From NCBI GenBank assembly GCA_021202495.1, contig JAJQCX010000051.1:1-5290 (forward strand): a stretch of DNA of 5,290 nt, written 5' to 3'. This DNA comes from Clostridia bacterium (GTDB taxonomy: Bacteria; Bacillota; Clostridia; UMGS1883). Shown here in pieces: positions 1 through 5,217 of this stretch. Made by a program: the position numbers and the translations under genes. The notes under the pieces were generated by a model that did no database searches, was not told the origin of the DNA, and saw only the letters and a program-made list of their open reading frames with translations. Every line of letters starts with the position of its first letter. Positions within the stretch are counted from its first letter, which is position 1.

Positions 1-35
1 TTTAAATACAATTTAAAAAAAATTTATTTTCATTA

Positions 36-47
36 CCCCCCCCCCCC
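36..47. repeat. Homopolymer tract of 12 C
   Basis: Twelve consecutive C residues follow an A/T-rich stretch. Tracts of this length are slippage-prone in vivo and are also error-prone in sequencing and assembly. The tract is non-coding within this window. It could influence a gene beyond the left edge if one begins or ends there, but that cannot be seen. Confidence 0.9.
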
Positions 48-61
48 GCACAAAATGTTTA

Positions 62-83
62 AGGCGCGGATTTCTCCGCGCCT
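62..83 (-). terminator. GC-rich hairpin, possible terminator for the gpmI operon
   Basis: AGGCGCGGA (62-70) and TCCGCGCCT (75-83) form a perfect 9-bp stem with a TTTC loop. Read on the minus strand, the stem is followed by TTAAACATTTT, which is U-rich but interrupted, so it is only a weak match to an intrinsic terminator. It is the strongest GC-rich stem downstream of gpmI, but it lies about 290 bases past the stop codon. It could equally serve a gene to the left on the plus strand, although no T run follows on that side. The hairpin is certain; the terminator role is an inference. Confidence 0.4.
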
Positions 84-154
84 CCTGTGCAAATAACTTA
101 TACTACCATTCAACCGAAAATCAACCCAACGCACCGCGATTACCACCGCACTTG

Positions 155-183
155 GTTGTAGGGCGGGTGGCTTGTCCCCCGCC
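155..183. repeat. GTTGTAGGG hairpin repeat, copy 1
   Basis: After GTTGTA, GGCGGG (162-167) pairs with CCCGCC (178-183) around a loop that includes CTTGT. A close relative lies at 241-268. Short elements beginning with GTAGGGGCG and folding into a GC hairpin are a common type of dispersed intergenic repeat in Clostridia and some other bacteria. Assignment to that class is an inference from general resemblance. Confidence 0.5.
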
Positions 184-240
184 GCGGGTTACCAATCAAC
201 TAAAAATCATCCAATTTTATGCGAGTTTTTTGCTATCTTA

Positions 241-268
241 GTTGTAGGGGCGGGGCTTGTCTCCGCCC
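241..268. repeat. GTTGTAGGG hairpin repeat, copy 2
   Basis: GGGCGGGG (248-255) pairs with CTCCGCCC (261-268) as eight pairs, one of them a G-T wobble, closing a CTTGT loop. The leading GTTGTAGGG and the CTTGT loop are shared with the copy at 155-183. This copy has the better stem of the two and looks like the more intact one. Confidence 0.55.
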
Positions 269-271
269 GCC

Positions 272-314
272 CGCGCCGCAGCGCGTCAATTTAAATTTTG
301 CGCAGCAAAATTTA
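272..314. repeat. Two adjacent short palindromes
   Basis: CGCGC (272-276) and GCGCG (281-285) form a small GC hairpin with a CGCA loop. It is followed at 292-314 by TAAATTTTGC and GCAAAATTTA, a perfect 10-bp stem with a three-base GCA loop. The second has the same geometry, ten-base arms and a three-base loop, as the hairpin just after degV at 185 bases past position 4000. It is AT-rich without a following T run, so it is at best a weak terminator for gpmI. Confidence 0.55.
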
Positions 315-376
315 TTCATTATTATAGGTCTGCTGCCCGCGTTTTTTTCGACAATCATTTTTATGGAATTTCAGTA

Positions 377-1897
377 TTACTTTTTTATCAAACTTTCGCC
401 CGTCATTTCATCGGGCTTCGGCAATCCCAAAAGCTCCAGCATTGTCGGCGCAATGTCCGCCAGTCTGCCGCCGCATCTGAGCTCGCAGTCCTCGCCCACA
501 ACGATGAACGGAACGGGGTTTGTCGTGTGCGCCGTAAACGGCTCCTTTGTCTCCGGGTCAATCATCTGATCCGCGTTTCCGTGATCCGCCGTTATGCACG
601 CAACGCCGCCCTTTGCCAAAATAGCGTTCGTCATTTTGCCCACGCACTCGTCAACCGCCTCAACAGCCTTGACCGCCGCGGGAATAATGCCCGTGTGTCC
701 GACCATGTCGCAGTTTGCGTAGTTCAAAATGATAACGTCAAACTTATCTCCGTTTATCGCCTCAACAACCGCGTCGCATACCTCATACGCGCTCATTTCG
801 GGCTTCATGTCAAACGTCGCAACGTCGGGCGACTTTATGAGGATTCGATCCTCGCCCTCAAACTGCTTTTCCTCGCCGCCGTTAAAGAAGAACGTAACGT
901 GCGCATATTTCTGCGTCTCGGCAATTCTAAGCTGCGTCAGATTGTTCTGCGAAATGTATTCGCCGAACGTCATCTTGAGCTCTTCGGGAGGATAAGCCAC
1001 ACTCACATTCGGCATTTCCGCATCGTACTGCGCCATGCACACAAAGTTGACCTTCATCGCGTTTCTTCTCTCAAAGCCCTTGAAATCGGGATCAACAAAG
1101 CTGCGCGTAATCTGACGCGCACGGTCGGGACGGAAGTTAAAGAATATAACGCTGTCGCCGTCCTTTATCATTCCGCTCTTGTCAACGACCGTCGGCAGCA
1201 TAAATTCGTCCGTCACGCCGTTTGCATAGGAATTTTCAACCGCTTGAACCGCTTCGCCGGCCTCAACGCCTTCGCCGTAAACGAGCGCGCTGTACGCCTT
1301 TTCAACTCTGTCCCAAGCGTTATCACGGTCCATAGCGTAAAATCTGCCCGCAATCGTCGCAATCGAGCCGATGCCGATTTCCTTAATCTTTTCTTCAAGT
1401 TCTGCCATATATTCCGCAGCCGACGACGGCGGCACATCGCGCCCGTCGAGGAATGTGTGAATATAGAGCTTTTCCACGCCCATCTTTTTCGCCATGTCCA
1501 TCAATCCGTAAAGATGAGTGTTGTGGCTGTGAACGCCGCCCGGCGAAAGAAGCCCCATCAGATGAAGCGCCTTTCCGCTCTCCTTTGCCGCGTTCATAGC
1601 GTCGCAAAGCGCCTTGTTTTTGAGAATTGTGCCGTCCTCGATGTCCTTTGTTATCTTCACCAGCATCTGATACACAACTCTGCCCGCGCCGATGTTTGTG
1701 TGACCTACCTCGCTGTTGCCCATCTGTCCCGCAGGCAGTCCCACGTCAAGCCCGCTCGCCTGAATAATAGTGTTCGGGCACTCGGCAAAATACTTGTCGA
1801 GGTTCGGCTTTTTCGCCATCGCTATCGCGTTGCCCTCCGCGCTGTTATTTATTCCGTAGCCGTCCATTATAATGAGCGCAACCGGTTTCTTACTCAT
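377..1897 (-). CDS. gpmI: 2,3-bisphosphoglycerate-independent phosphoglycerate mutase
   Basis: Cytoplasmic enzyme of glycolysis and gluconeogenesis that interconverts 3-phosphoglycerate and 2-phosphoglycerate through a phosphoserine intermediate, with two metal ions (Mn in the well-studied Bacillus enzymes). The 506-residue product is of normal length. All expected metal and catalytic residues are visible: Asp12 (IIMDGYG), nucleophile Ser62 (GNSEVGH), His123 (GGVHSH), Asp151-Arg153-Asp154 (DGRD), Arg185 and Arg191, Arg256 and Arg259 (FRPDRAR), Lys330, Asp397 and His401 (NCDMVGH), Asp438-His439 (TADHGN) and His457. The phosphatase-like domain is formed by the two ends and the transferase domain lies between. 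The start at 1897 is chosen because MSKKPVALI begins the family there and GGGGAGGT sits about 9 bases upstream; an in-frame extension to 2020 would run into tpiA. Last gene of the pgk-tpiA-gpmI operon, 23 bases after tpiA. Confidence 0.97.
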   Translation of the reverse strand: MSKKPVALIIMDGYGINNSAEGNAIAMAKKPNLDKYFAECPNTIIQASGLDVGLPAGQMGNSEVGHTNIGAGRVVYQMLVKITKDIEDGTILKNKALCDAMNAAKESGKALHLMGLLSPGGVHSHNTHLYGLMDMAKKMGVEKLYIHTFLDGRDVPPSSAAEYMAELEEKIKEIGIGSIATIAGRFYAMDRDNAWDRVEKAYSALVYGEGVEAGEAVQAVENSYANGVTDEFMLPTVVDKSGMIKDGDSVIFFNFRPDRARQITRSFVDPDFKGFERRNAMKVNFVCMAQYDAEMPNVSVAYPPEELKMTFGEYISQNNLTQLRIAETQKYAHVTFFFNGGEEKQFEGEDRILIKSPDVATFDMKPEMSAYEVCDAVVEAINGDKFDVIILNYANCDMVGHTGIIPAAVKAVEAVDECVGKMTNAILAKGGVACITADHGNADQMIDPETKEPFTAHTTNPVPFIVVGEDCELRCGGRLADIAPTMLELLGLPKPDEMTGESLIKK

Positions 1898-1920
1898 CGA
1901 ATTTCGACCTCCCCATTCAA

Positions 1921-2670
1921 TTACGCATTCGCTATAATCGAGAAATCTTCGCTCTTCAAGCTTGCGCCGCCCACAAGACCGCCGTCGATGTCGCTCATTG
2001 CAAAGAGCTCCGCCGCACAAGCCTTGTTCACGCTGCCGCCGTAGAGAATGCGCATATCATTCGCAATCTCCTCGCCGTAAAGACCCTTAACGCAGCATCT
2101 GATGTCTGCGCAAACCTCGTTTGCCTGCTCGCTCGTCGCAACCTTGCCGGTTCCTATCGCCCAAATCGGCTCGTAAGCGATGATTATTTTCTTAACATCA
2201 TCTGCCGAAACGCCGCGCAGCGCAATCTTTATCTGCATACGGATAAAGTCGAACGTCACGCCGTCCTCCCTCTGTCCAAGGCTCTCGCCGCAGCAAAGCA
2301 CTGGAATAAGTCCGTTTGCAAGCGCCTGCTTAACCTTAAGGTTGATTATTTCATCTGTTTCCTTAAAGTAATCTCTTCTCTCGCTGTGACCGATAATAAC
2401 ATATTCAACACCGAGATCTTTGAGCATTGCCGCGCTGACTTCACCTGTATAAGCGCCGCTGTCCTTATAGTAGAAATTCTGTGCGCCGACCTTGATGTTT
2501 GTTCCCTTTGCCTTTTCTATAACAGCCGGAAGGCATACGAGCGGCGGGCATACAAGCACGTCGTTTTTAGCGCCCGCACATTTTGCAACAAGCTCGTCCA
2601 TAAGAGCCGCCGCCTCGGACGGAGTTTTATTCATCTTCCAGTTTCCCGCAGCCAAAATTTTTCTTCCCAT
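1921..2670 (-). CDS. tpiA: Triosephosphate isomerase
   Basis: Cytoplasmic TIM-barrel enzyme, normally a homodimer, that interconverts dihydroxyacetone phosphate and glyceraldehyde 3-phosphate. The 249-residue product is full length. Catalytic residues are all present: Asn10 and Lys12 (AGNWKMNK), electrophile His95 (VIIGHSERR) and base Glu167 (AYEPIWAIGTGK), followed by the flexible loop 6. The phosphate-binding ILYGGSVN (about 208-215) and GGLVGGASL (about 230-238) motifs complete the site. The protein is fairly rich in cysteine (for example 31, 41, 46, 127, 128, 187, 192, 193), which would suit an anaerobe but proves nothing. The start at 2670 matches the family N-terminus and is preceded by AAAGGA about 10 bases upstream; a longer in-frame start at 2757 would overlap the end of pgk and add unrelated sequence. 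Second gene of the operon, 31 bases after pgk and 23 before gpmI. Confidence 0.97.
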   Translation of the reverse strand: MGRKILAAGNWKMNKTPSEAAALMDELVAKCAGAKNDVLVCPPLVCLPAVIEKAKGTNIKVGAQNFYYKDSGAYTGEVSAAMLKDLGVEYVIIGHSERRDYFKETDEIINLKVKQALANGLIPVLCCGESLGQREDGVTFDFIRMQIKIALRGVSADDVKKIIIAYEPIWAIGTGKVATSEQANEVCADIRCCVKGLYGEEIANDMRILYGGSVNKACAAELFAMSDIDGGLVGGASLKSEDFSIIANA

Positions 2671-2701
2671 TGCAATCAATCCTTTCTTAACTACGCAGAG
2701 A

Positions 2702-3883
2702 TTATTTGTCTTCCAAGCACGCAATTCCCGGAAGCTCTTTTCCTTCGAGGAATTCAAGGCTCGCGCCGCCGCCGGTGGAAATGTGCGTCATCTTGTCGCC
2801 AAGACCCGCCTGATTTACAGCCGCAACGCTGTCGCCGCCGCCGATAACCGTAACCGCGTCAAGCTCGGCAAGCTTTGCCGCAATTTCGTTTGTGCCCTTT
2901 GCAAAGTTCGGCATCTCAAATACGCCCATCGGGCCGTTCCAAACAACCGTCTTAGCGTCGGAAAGCACGCTCTTGAAGAGTTCAACCGACTTGGGACCAA
3001 TGTCAAGACCCATCCAGCCTTCGGGAATGTTGCCCTCGACAACCTGCGAGGGAGCGTCATTTTCAAACTTCTCCGCGATAACCGCGTCAACCGGAAGGAT
3101 AATCTTATCTCCCGCCTCATCGAGCATCTTCTTCGCGTAATCGATATAATCCGCCTCAAGCAGGCTCGTACCGGTCGTCTTGCCCTGTGCCGCAAAGAAC
3201 GTGTACGCCATGCCGCCGCCGATGATAAGCTTGTCAACCTTCTTCAAAAGATTTTCGATAACGCTGATCTTCGAGGAAACCTTCGAGCCGCCCAAAACAG
3301 CAACGAGCGGACGAACGGGCGCGTTTACCGCATTGCCCAAAAATTCTATCTCTTTCTGAATCAAATATCCGCCGACCGCGGGAATATATTTCGAAACGCC
3401 CACGTTCGAGCAGTGCGCACGGTGCGCCGTTCCGAATGCGTCGTCAACAAATACCTCCGCCAGGCTCGCAAGCTCCTGTGAAAATTCGTCAACGTTCTTC
3501 GTCTCTTCTTTTCTGTAGCGCGTGTTTTCAAGCAGAACCACGTCGCCGTCCTTCATAGCTTGAACAGCCGCCTTCGCGTTTTCGCCGACAACGTTGTCGT
3601 CAGCCGCAAAAACGACTTCTTTTCCGAGCTTTTCGGAAAGGCTCTTTGCAACGGGTGCAAGCGACATGCTCGGCACCGGCTCTCCCTTGGGCTTGCCCAT
3701 GTGAGAGCAAAGGATAACCTTCGCGCCGTTATTTACAAGATACTGAATTGTAGGAAGCGCTCCCACAATTCTCGTCTCGTCCGTAATGTTTCCGTTTTCG
3801 TCGAGCGGTACGTTAAAGTCGCATCTTACGAGCACCTTTTTTCCTGCCACTTCAACATCCTCAACAGTCTTTTTGTTAAGCAT
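2702..3883 (-). CDS. pgk: Phosphoglycerate kinase
   Basis: Cytoplasmic monomeric enzyme that transfers the acyl phosphate of 1,3-bisphosphoglycerate to ADP, giving 3-phosphoglycerate and ATP. The 393-residue product has the usual bacterial length. The N-terminal substrate domain shows VRCDFNVPLD (about 19-28), Arg38, SHMGKPKG (60-67), ENTRY with Arg122, and TAHRAH with Arg155. The C-terminal nucleotide domain shows GGSKVSSKI with Lys205, GGGMAYTF (222-229), WNGPMGVFE (315-323), GGGDS (348-352) and the closing STGGGASLEFLEGKELPG. SHMGKPKG differs slightly from the commoner SHLGRPKG, which is conservative. The start at 3883 has GAGGTG about 8 bases upstream and a promoter about 40 bases upstream. 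First gene of the glycolytic operon. GAPDH, which often precedes pgk in Firmicutes, is not here; degV and a hairpin array occupy that place. Confidence 0.97.
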   Translation of the reverse strand: MLNKKTVEDVEVAGKKVLVRCDFNVPLDENGNITDETRIVGALPTIQYLVNNGAKVILCSHMGKPKGEPVPSMSLAPVAKSLSEKLGKEVVFAADDNVVGENAKAAVQAMKDGDVVLLENTRYRKEETKNVDEFSQELASLAEVFVDDAFGTAHRAHCSNVGVSKYIPAVGGYLIQKEIEFLGNAVNAPVRPLVAVLGGSKVSSKISVIENLLKKVDKLIIGGGMAYTFFAAQGKTTGTSLLEADYIDYAKKMLDEAGDKIILPVDAVIAEKFENDAPSQVVEGNIPEGWMGLDIGPKSVELFKSVLSDAKTVVWNGPMGVFEMPNFAKGTNEIAAKLAELDAVTVIGGGDSVAAVNQAGLGDKMTHISTGGGASLEFLEGKELPGIACLEDK

Positions 3884-3921
3884 TTTGCGTCACCTCATAA
3901 ATTTTATTTTTATTTGAAATA

Positions 3922-3949
3922 ATTATATCACGCCGTTTAAAAATTGCAA
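3922..3949 (-). promoter_or_regulatory. Sigma-A type promoter of pgk-tpiA-gpmI
   Basis: On the minus strand there is a perfect TATAAT (-10, 3922-3927) preceded by TG at 3929-3930 in the extended -10 position, and TTGCAA (-35, 3944-3949, four of six consensus) at a 16-base spacing. The predicted transcription start is near 3915, giving a leader of about 32 bases before the pgk ATG. No riboswitch fits in such a short leader, and no clear operator palindrome was seen in it. The promoter lies between the hairpin array and pgk, so the operon can be expressed independently of degV. Confidence 0.75.
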
Positions 3950-3987
3950 CCCAAAATTGTATTAATCCTCATCTGTGCCGAAAAGAG

Positions 3988-4018
3988 CGTCGAGAAAACG
4001 CTCCGCGTTGTCTCGACG
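3988..4018. repeat. 31-base hairpin with three-base loop
   Basis: CGTCGAGA (3988-3995) pairs with TCTCGACG (4011-4018). After one A-G mismatch, AACGC (3997-4001) pairs with GCGTT (4005-4009) around a TCC loop. The total is 13 pairs in 14-base arms. No T run flanks it on either strand, so it does not look like a terminator. Confidence 0.8.
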
Positions 4019-4026
4019 GAGGAGGA

Positions 4027-4048
4027 GCGGGGGAGGAAATGCCCCCGC
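4027..4048. repeat. GC-rich hairpin
   Basis: GCGGGGG (4027-4033) pairs perfectly with CCCCCGC (4042-4048) around an 8-base loop. GAGGAG just before it could also pair with CTCCTC at 4087-4092, enclosing this hairpin and the next one in a larger branched structure. Confidence 0.65.
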
Positions 4049-4056
4049 GTAAAATC

Positions 4057-4087
4057 GTCAAAAACCAAAGCGTCTTTGGTTTTTGAC
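4057..4087 (-). terminator. 14-bp perfect hairpin, possible bidirectional terminator
   Basis: GTCAAAAACCAAAG (4057-4070) and CTTTGGTTTTTGAC (4074-4087) form a perfect 14-bp stem with a CGT loop. The inner CCAAAG/CTTTGG stem is flanked by A5 and T5, so on either strand it resembles a short stem followed by a U run. It could end degV transcription about 120 bases past the stop codon. The inner stem is weak in GC, so the terminator role is uncertain; the palindrome itself is exact. Confidence 0.45.
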
Positions 4088-4088
4088 T

Positions 4089-4150
4089 CCTCTATCGGGG
4101 TAGCCCGCGCACAGCGCGGGCGTAAGCGCAAGCGCCCGATGTGAAAGAGG
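4089..4150. repeat. Nested hairpin with GCCCGCGC core
   Basis: CCTCT (4089-4093) can pair with AGAGG (4146-4150), ATCGGG (4094-4099) with CCCGAT (4135-4140), and within these GCCCGCGC (4103-4110) with GCGCGGGC (4114-4121) around an ACA loop. A further small GCGC-AA-GCGC palindrome lies at 4126-4135 and competes with the ATCGGG stem. The nested order of three stems resembles folded RNA more than a chance palindrome. Confidence 0.6.
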
Positions 4151-4153
4151 TTT

Positions 4154-4184
4154 ACGGGGAAAACGTGACTTGGGTTGTCCCCGT
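4154..4184. repeat. ACGGGGA/TCCCCGT inverted repeat
   Basis: ACGGGGA (4154-4160) pairs with TCCCCGT (4178-4184) as seven pairs around a 17-base loop. It abuts the next hairpin with no spacer. Confidence 0.55.
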
Positions 4185-4207
4185 GTTCGGCGGCACAGCC
4201 GCCGAAC
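4185..4207. repeat. 10-bp perfect hairpin abutting the degV stop codon
   Basis: GTTCGGCGGC (4185-4194) pairs with GCCGCCGAAC (4198-4207) around an ACA loop, and the degV stop codon begins at the very next base. The stem is very stable but lacks a T run on the minus strand, so it is not a canonical intrinsic terminator. It could protect the 3' end of the degV message or mark the boundary of an inserted repeat element. Confidence 0.75.
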
Positions 4208-5107
4208 CTACTCTTCGTCTTCAATATCGTCTGCGTAAACATCAATCTTCTCGTCAAAATACGCAATTCCCACCAAATCGGGACCCGCGTGACTTCCGAT
4301 TGTCGCTCCGACCGTCGAAACGCCTATCTCAACATTCGGGAATTTTTCTCTTATCGCCGCCTTCATTTCCTCAACCTTTTCCGGCAGACACGTGTTCACA
4401 ATAACAATCATTCCTTTTTCAAAATCGCCCATGTTCACCGCATCGTCCACGAATTTTTTGTACAAATTCTTCGTTCCGCGCAGCTTTCCGTCCTGCACGA
4501 CAAGCCCGTCCTTAAGCGTTAAAATAGGCTTTAGGTCGAGCATGTTCGCCACAACGAGCGTCGCCGCGTTTATTCTGCCGCCCTTTTTCAAATGCGTCAA
4601 ATCGCCCACGATAAAGCGCACCTTCGCCCCCGCGATAACTCTCTTTATTATCGCCGACGCTTCCTCCGCGCTCTTTCCCGCCTTCACCGCCTGCGCCGCC
4701 GCAATCGCCGCGTAGCCGTAAATAATCGTATAGGCCTGTGAGTCTATGACCTCAATGTGCATGTCGCTGTGATCTTCCATAAAGCTCTTCGCGACCATGA
4801 CGGCGTTTTGGCAAGTGCCGCTGCCCGCCCCCGAAAGCACAATGAAAATCAAATGATCGTAGCCCTCATCGTAAATGCCCTTGTATATTTCCTCAAACTG
4901 CACCGGCGTAATCTGCACCGTTTTCGGCACATTTATGCTCGTGCGCTCAATTTCGTAAAATTCCTCCGGCGTCTTGTCAACGCCGTCCTTGTAGTAATTT
5001 TCCCCGTCAAAGGAATACTTAAACGGCAGCACCCTTATCCCGAATTTTTTAGCCTGCTTTTTCGTCAAATCCGAGCCGCTGTCAGTCATTATAAGTGTTT
5101 TCCCCAT
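4208..5107 (-). CDS. DegV family protein (fatty-acid-binding, FakB-like)
   Basis: DegV-family proteins bind a fatty acid in a two-domain fold; the studied FakB members present it to the kinase FakA for entry into phospholipid synthesis. Whether this member does so is inferred from the family. The 299 residues match the usual length. N-terminal TDSGSDL (8-14) is the family signature; PKTVQITP (61-68) stands where TSQ-type motifs are usual; LSGAGSGTCQNA (91-102) matches the common SSGLSGTYQ motif; then come IDSQ (121-124), HLKKGGRIN (172-180), LKPIL (192-196) and GSHAGP (271-276), with His273 in the usual ligand-contacting position. It has an acidic tail and no signal peptide or membrane segment, so it is cytosolic. 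The start at 5107 has GAGGGTG about 8 bases upstream. No FakA gene is visible, and the protein probably forms its own transcription unit. Confidence 0.92.
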   Translation of the reverse strand: MGKTLIMTDSGSDLTKKQAKKFGIRVLPFKYSFDGENYYKDGVDKTPEEFYEIERTSINVPKTVQITPVQFEEIYKGIYDEGYDHLIFIVLSGAGSGTCQNAVMVAKSFMEDHSDMHIEVIDSQAYTIIYGYAAIAAAQAVKAGKSAEEASAIIKRVIAGAKVRFIVGDLTHLKKGGRINAATLVVANMLDLKPILTLKDGLVVQDGKLRGTKNLYKKFVDDAVNMGDFEKGMIVIVNTCLPEKVEEMKAAIREKFPNVEIGVSTVGATIGSHAGPDLVGIAYFDEKIDVYADDIEDEE

Positions 5108-5133
5108 ACAGCTTCACCCTCAAAAATAAAATA

Positions 5134-5139
5134 ATTATA
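5134..5139 (-). promoter_or_regulatory. Possible second -10 box closer to degV
   Basis: A perfect TATAAT on the minus strand lies 26 bases before the degV ATG, in the same 12-base context (ATATAATTATTT) as the pgk -10 box. No good -35 is found at 16-18 bases (the best is TGTATT at 17), so it is either a weak second promoter or simply an A/T-rich leader. Confidence 0.25.
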
Positions 5140-5188
5140 TTTTTTCCGCAGGACGCAATACAGTCACATCCCTCATTTACCACTATAA

Positions 5189-5217
5189 ACAATACCATAT
5201 TTTCCGACCTTTGTCAA
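5189..5217 (-). promoter_or_regulatory. Sigma-A type promoter upstream of degV
   Basis: On the minus strand a perfect TTGACA (-35, 5212-5217) is followed at exactly 17 bases by TATTGT (-10, 5189-5194). The predicted start is near 5182, which leaves a leader of about 75 bases before the degV ATG. No strong hairpin or known riboswitch was recognised in that leader. Confidence 0.7.

Larger units (their letters stand above)
106..277. repeat. Degenerate 86-base tandem duplication
   Basis: Two adjacent units, 106-191 and 192-277, share their beginnings and their middles in register. CCATTCAACCGAAAATCA at 106 matches CCAATCAACTAAAAATCA at 192 with few differences, and GTTGTAGGG at 155 recurs at 241; both pairs are exactly 86 bases apart. 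The stretch between these anchors has diverged strongly, with only short shared words such as CCAA and GCGA. This fits an old tandem duplication, or two copies of a dispersed element inserted side by side. The match was made by eye and is not statistically tested. Confidence 0.5.
1..376. other. Non-coding region downstream of gpmI, rich in hairpins and repeats
   Basis: No convincing gene is seen on either strand here. The plus-strand open frames that begin at 219 and 257 either contain only low-complexity intergenic sequence or continue as antisense shadow of gpmI. The stretch holds an A/T-rich left end, a 12-base C tract, a GC-rich hairpin at 62-83, two related GTTGTAGGG hairpins set 86 bases apart, and an AT-rich hairpin at 292-314. 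No classical stem-plus-U-run terminator directly follows the gpmI stop codon. The next gene to the left lies outside the window, so its orientation, and whether enolase follows, is unknown. Confidence 0.7.
3988..4207. repeat. Chain of hairpins between degV and pgk
   Basis: About 220 bases are almost entirely taken up by successive inverted repeats, listed separately here. They lie at 3988-4018, 4027-4048, 4057-4087, 4089-4150 (nested, containing 4103-4121), 4154-4184 and 4185-4207. Several stems are perfect and closed by three-base loops. There is no ribosome binding site or recognisable protein, although both strands happen to be open over much of it (minus strand 3937-4266, plus strand 3944-4144). 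The likely explanations are a composite palindromic repeat dispersed in the genome or a structured RNA; the sequence alone does not decide. The remaining 37 bases of the gap, up to the pgk promoter, show nothing notable. Confidence 0.75.

Noticed and set aside
1898..2020. 41-residue N-terminal extension of gpmI
   Set aside because: It would overlap tpiA, carries Arg-rich sequence unlike the family, and lacks the RBS that sits properly before 1897.
257..2044. 595-codon plus-strand open frame
   Set aside because: It lies opposite gpmI and the start of its leader. Its translation is rich in Arg, His, Asn and Val without any domain, as expected of an antisense shadow of a biased coding sequence. 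gpmI on the other strand has every catalytic residue.
2671..2757. 29-residue N-terminal extension of tpiA
   Set aside because: It would overlap the end of pgk. MGRKILAAGNWKMNK at 2670 is the normal family start with an RBS at the right distance.
2492..3481. 329-codon plus-strand open frame
   Set aside because: It is antisense to tpiA and pgk, shows no recognisable motif, and both minus-strand genes are unmistakable.
3884..3960. Riboswitch or T-box leader before pgk
   Set aside because: The predicted leader is only about 32 bases of A/T-rich sequence, too short for a known riboswitch, and the structured array lies upstream of the promoter.
3988..4207. CRISPR array or tRNA/rRNA gene in the hairpin region
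   Set aside because: The hairpins are all different in sequence with no constant repeat and spacer pattern, and no tRNA arms, T-loop consensus or CCA end could be made out.
3937..4266. 109-codon minus-strand open frame over the hairpin array
   Set aside because: It begins inside degV in another frame, consists mostly of the palindromic sequences, and has no convincing ribosome binding site. An open frame across repeats is better explained by the repeat itself. Similar translations could turn up in databases as spurious proteins if the repeat is dispersed.
5160..5190. GTGG-type repeat after the degV promoter resembling MraZ sites
   Set aside because: Only one GTGG word is present, without the regularly spaced repeats expected of MraZ binding, and neither mraZ nor mraW is next to it.
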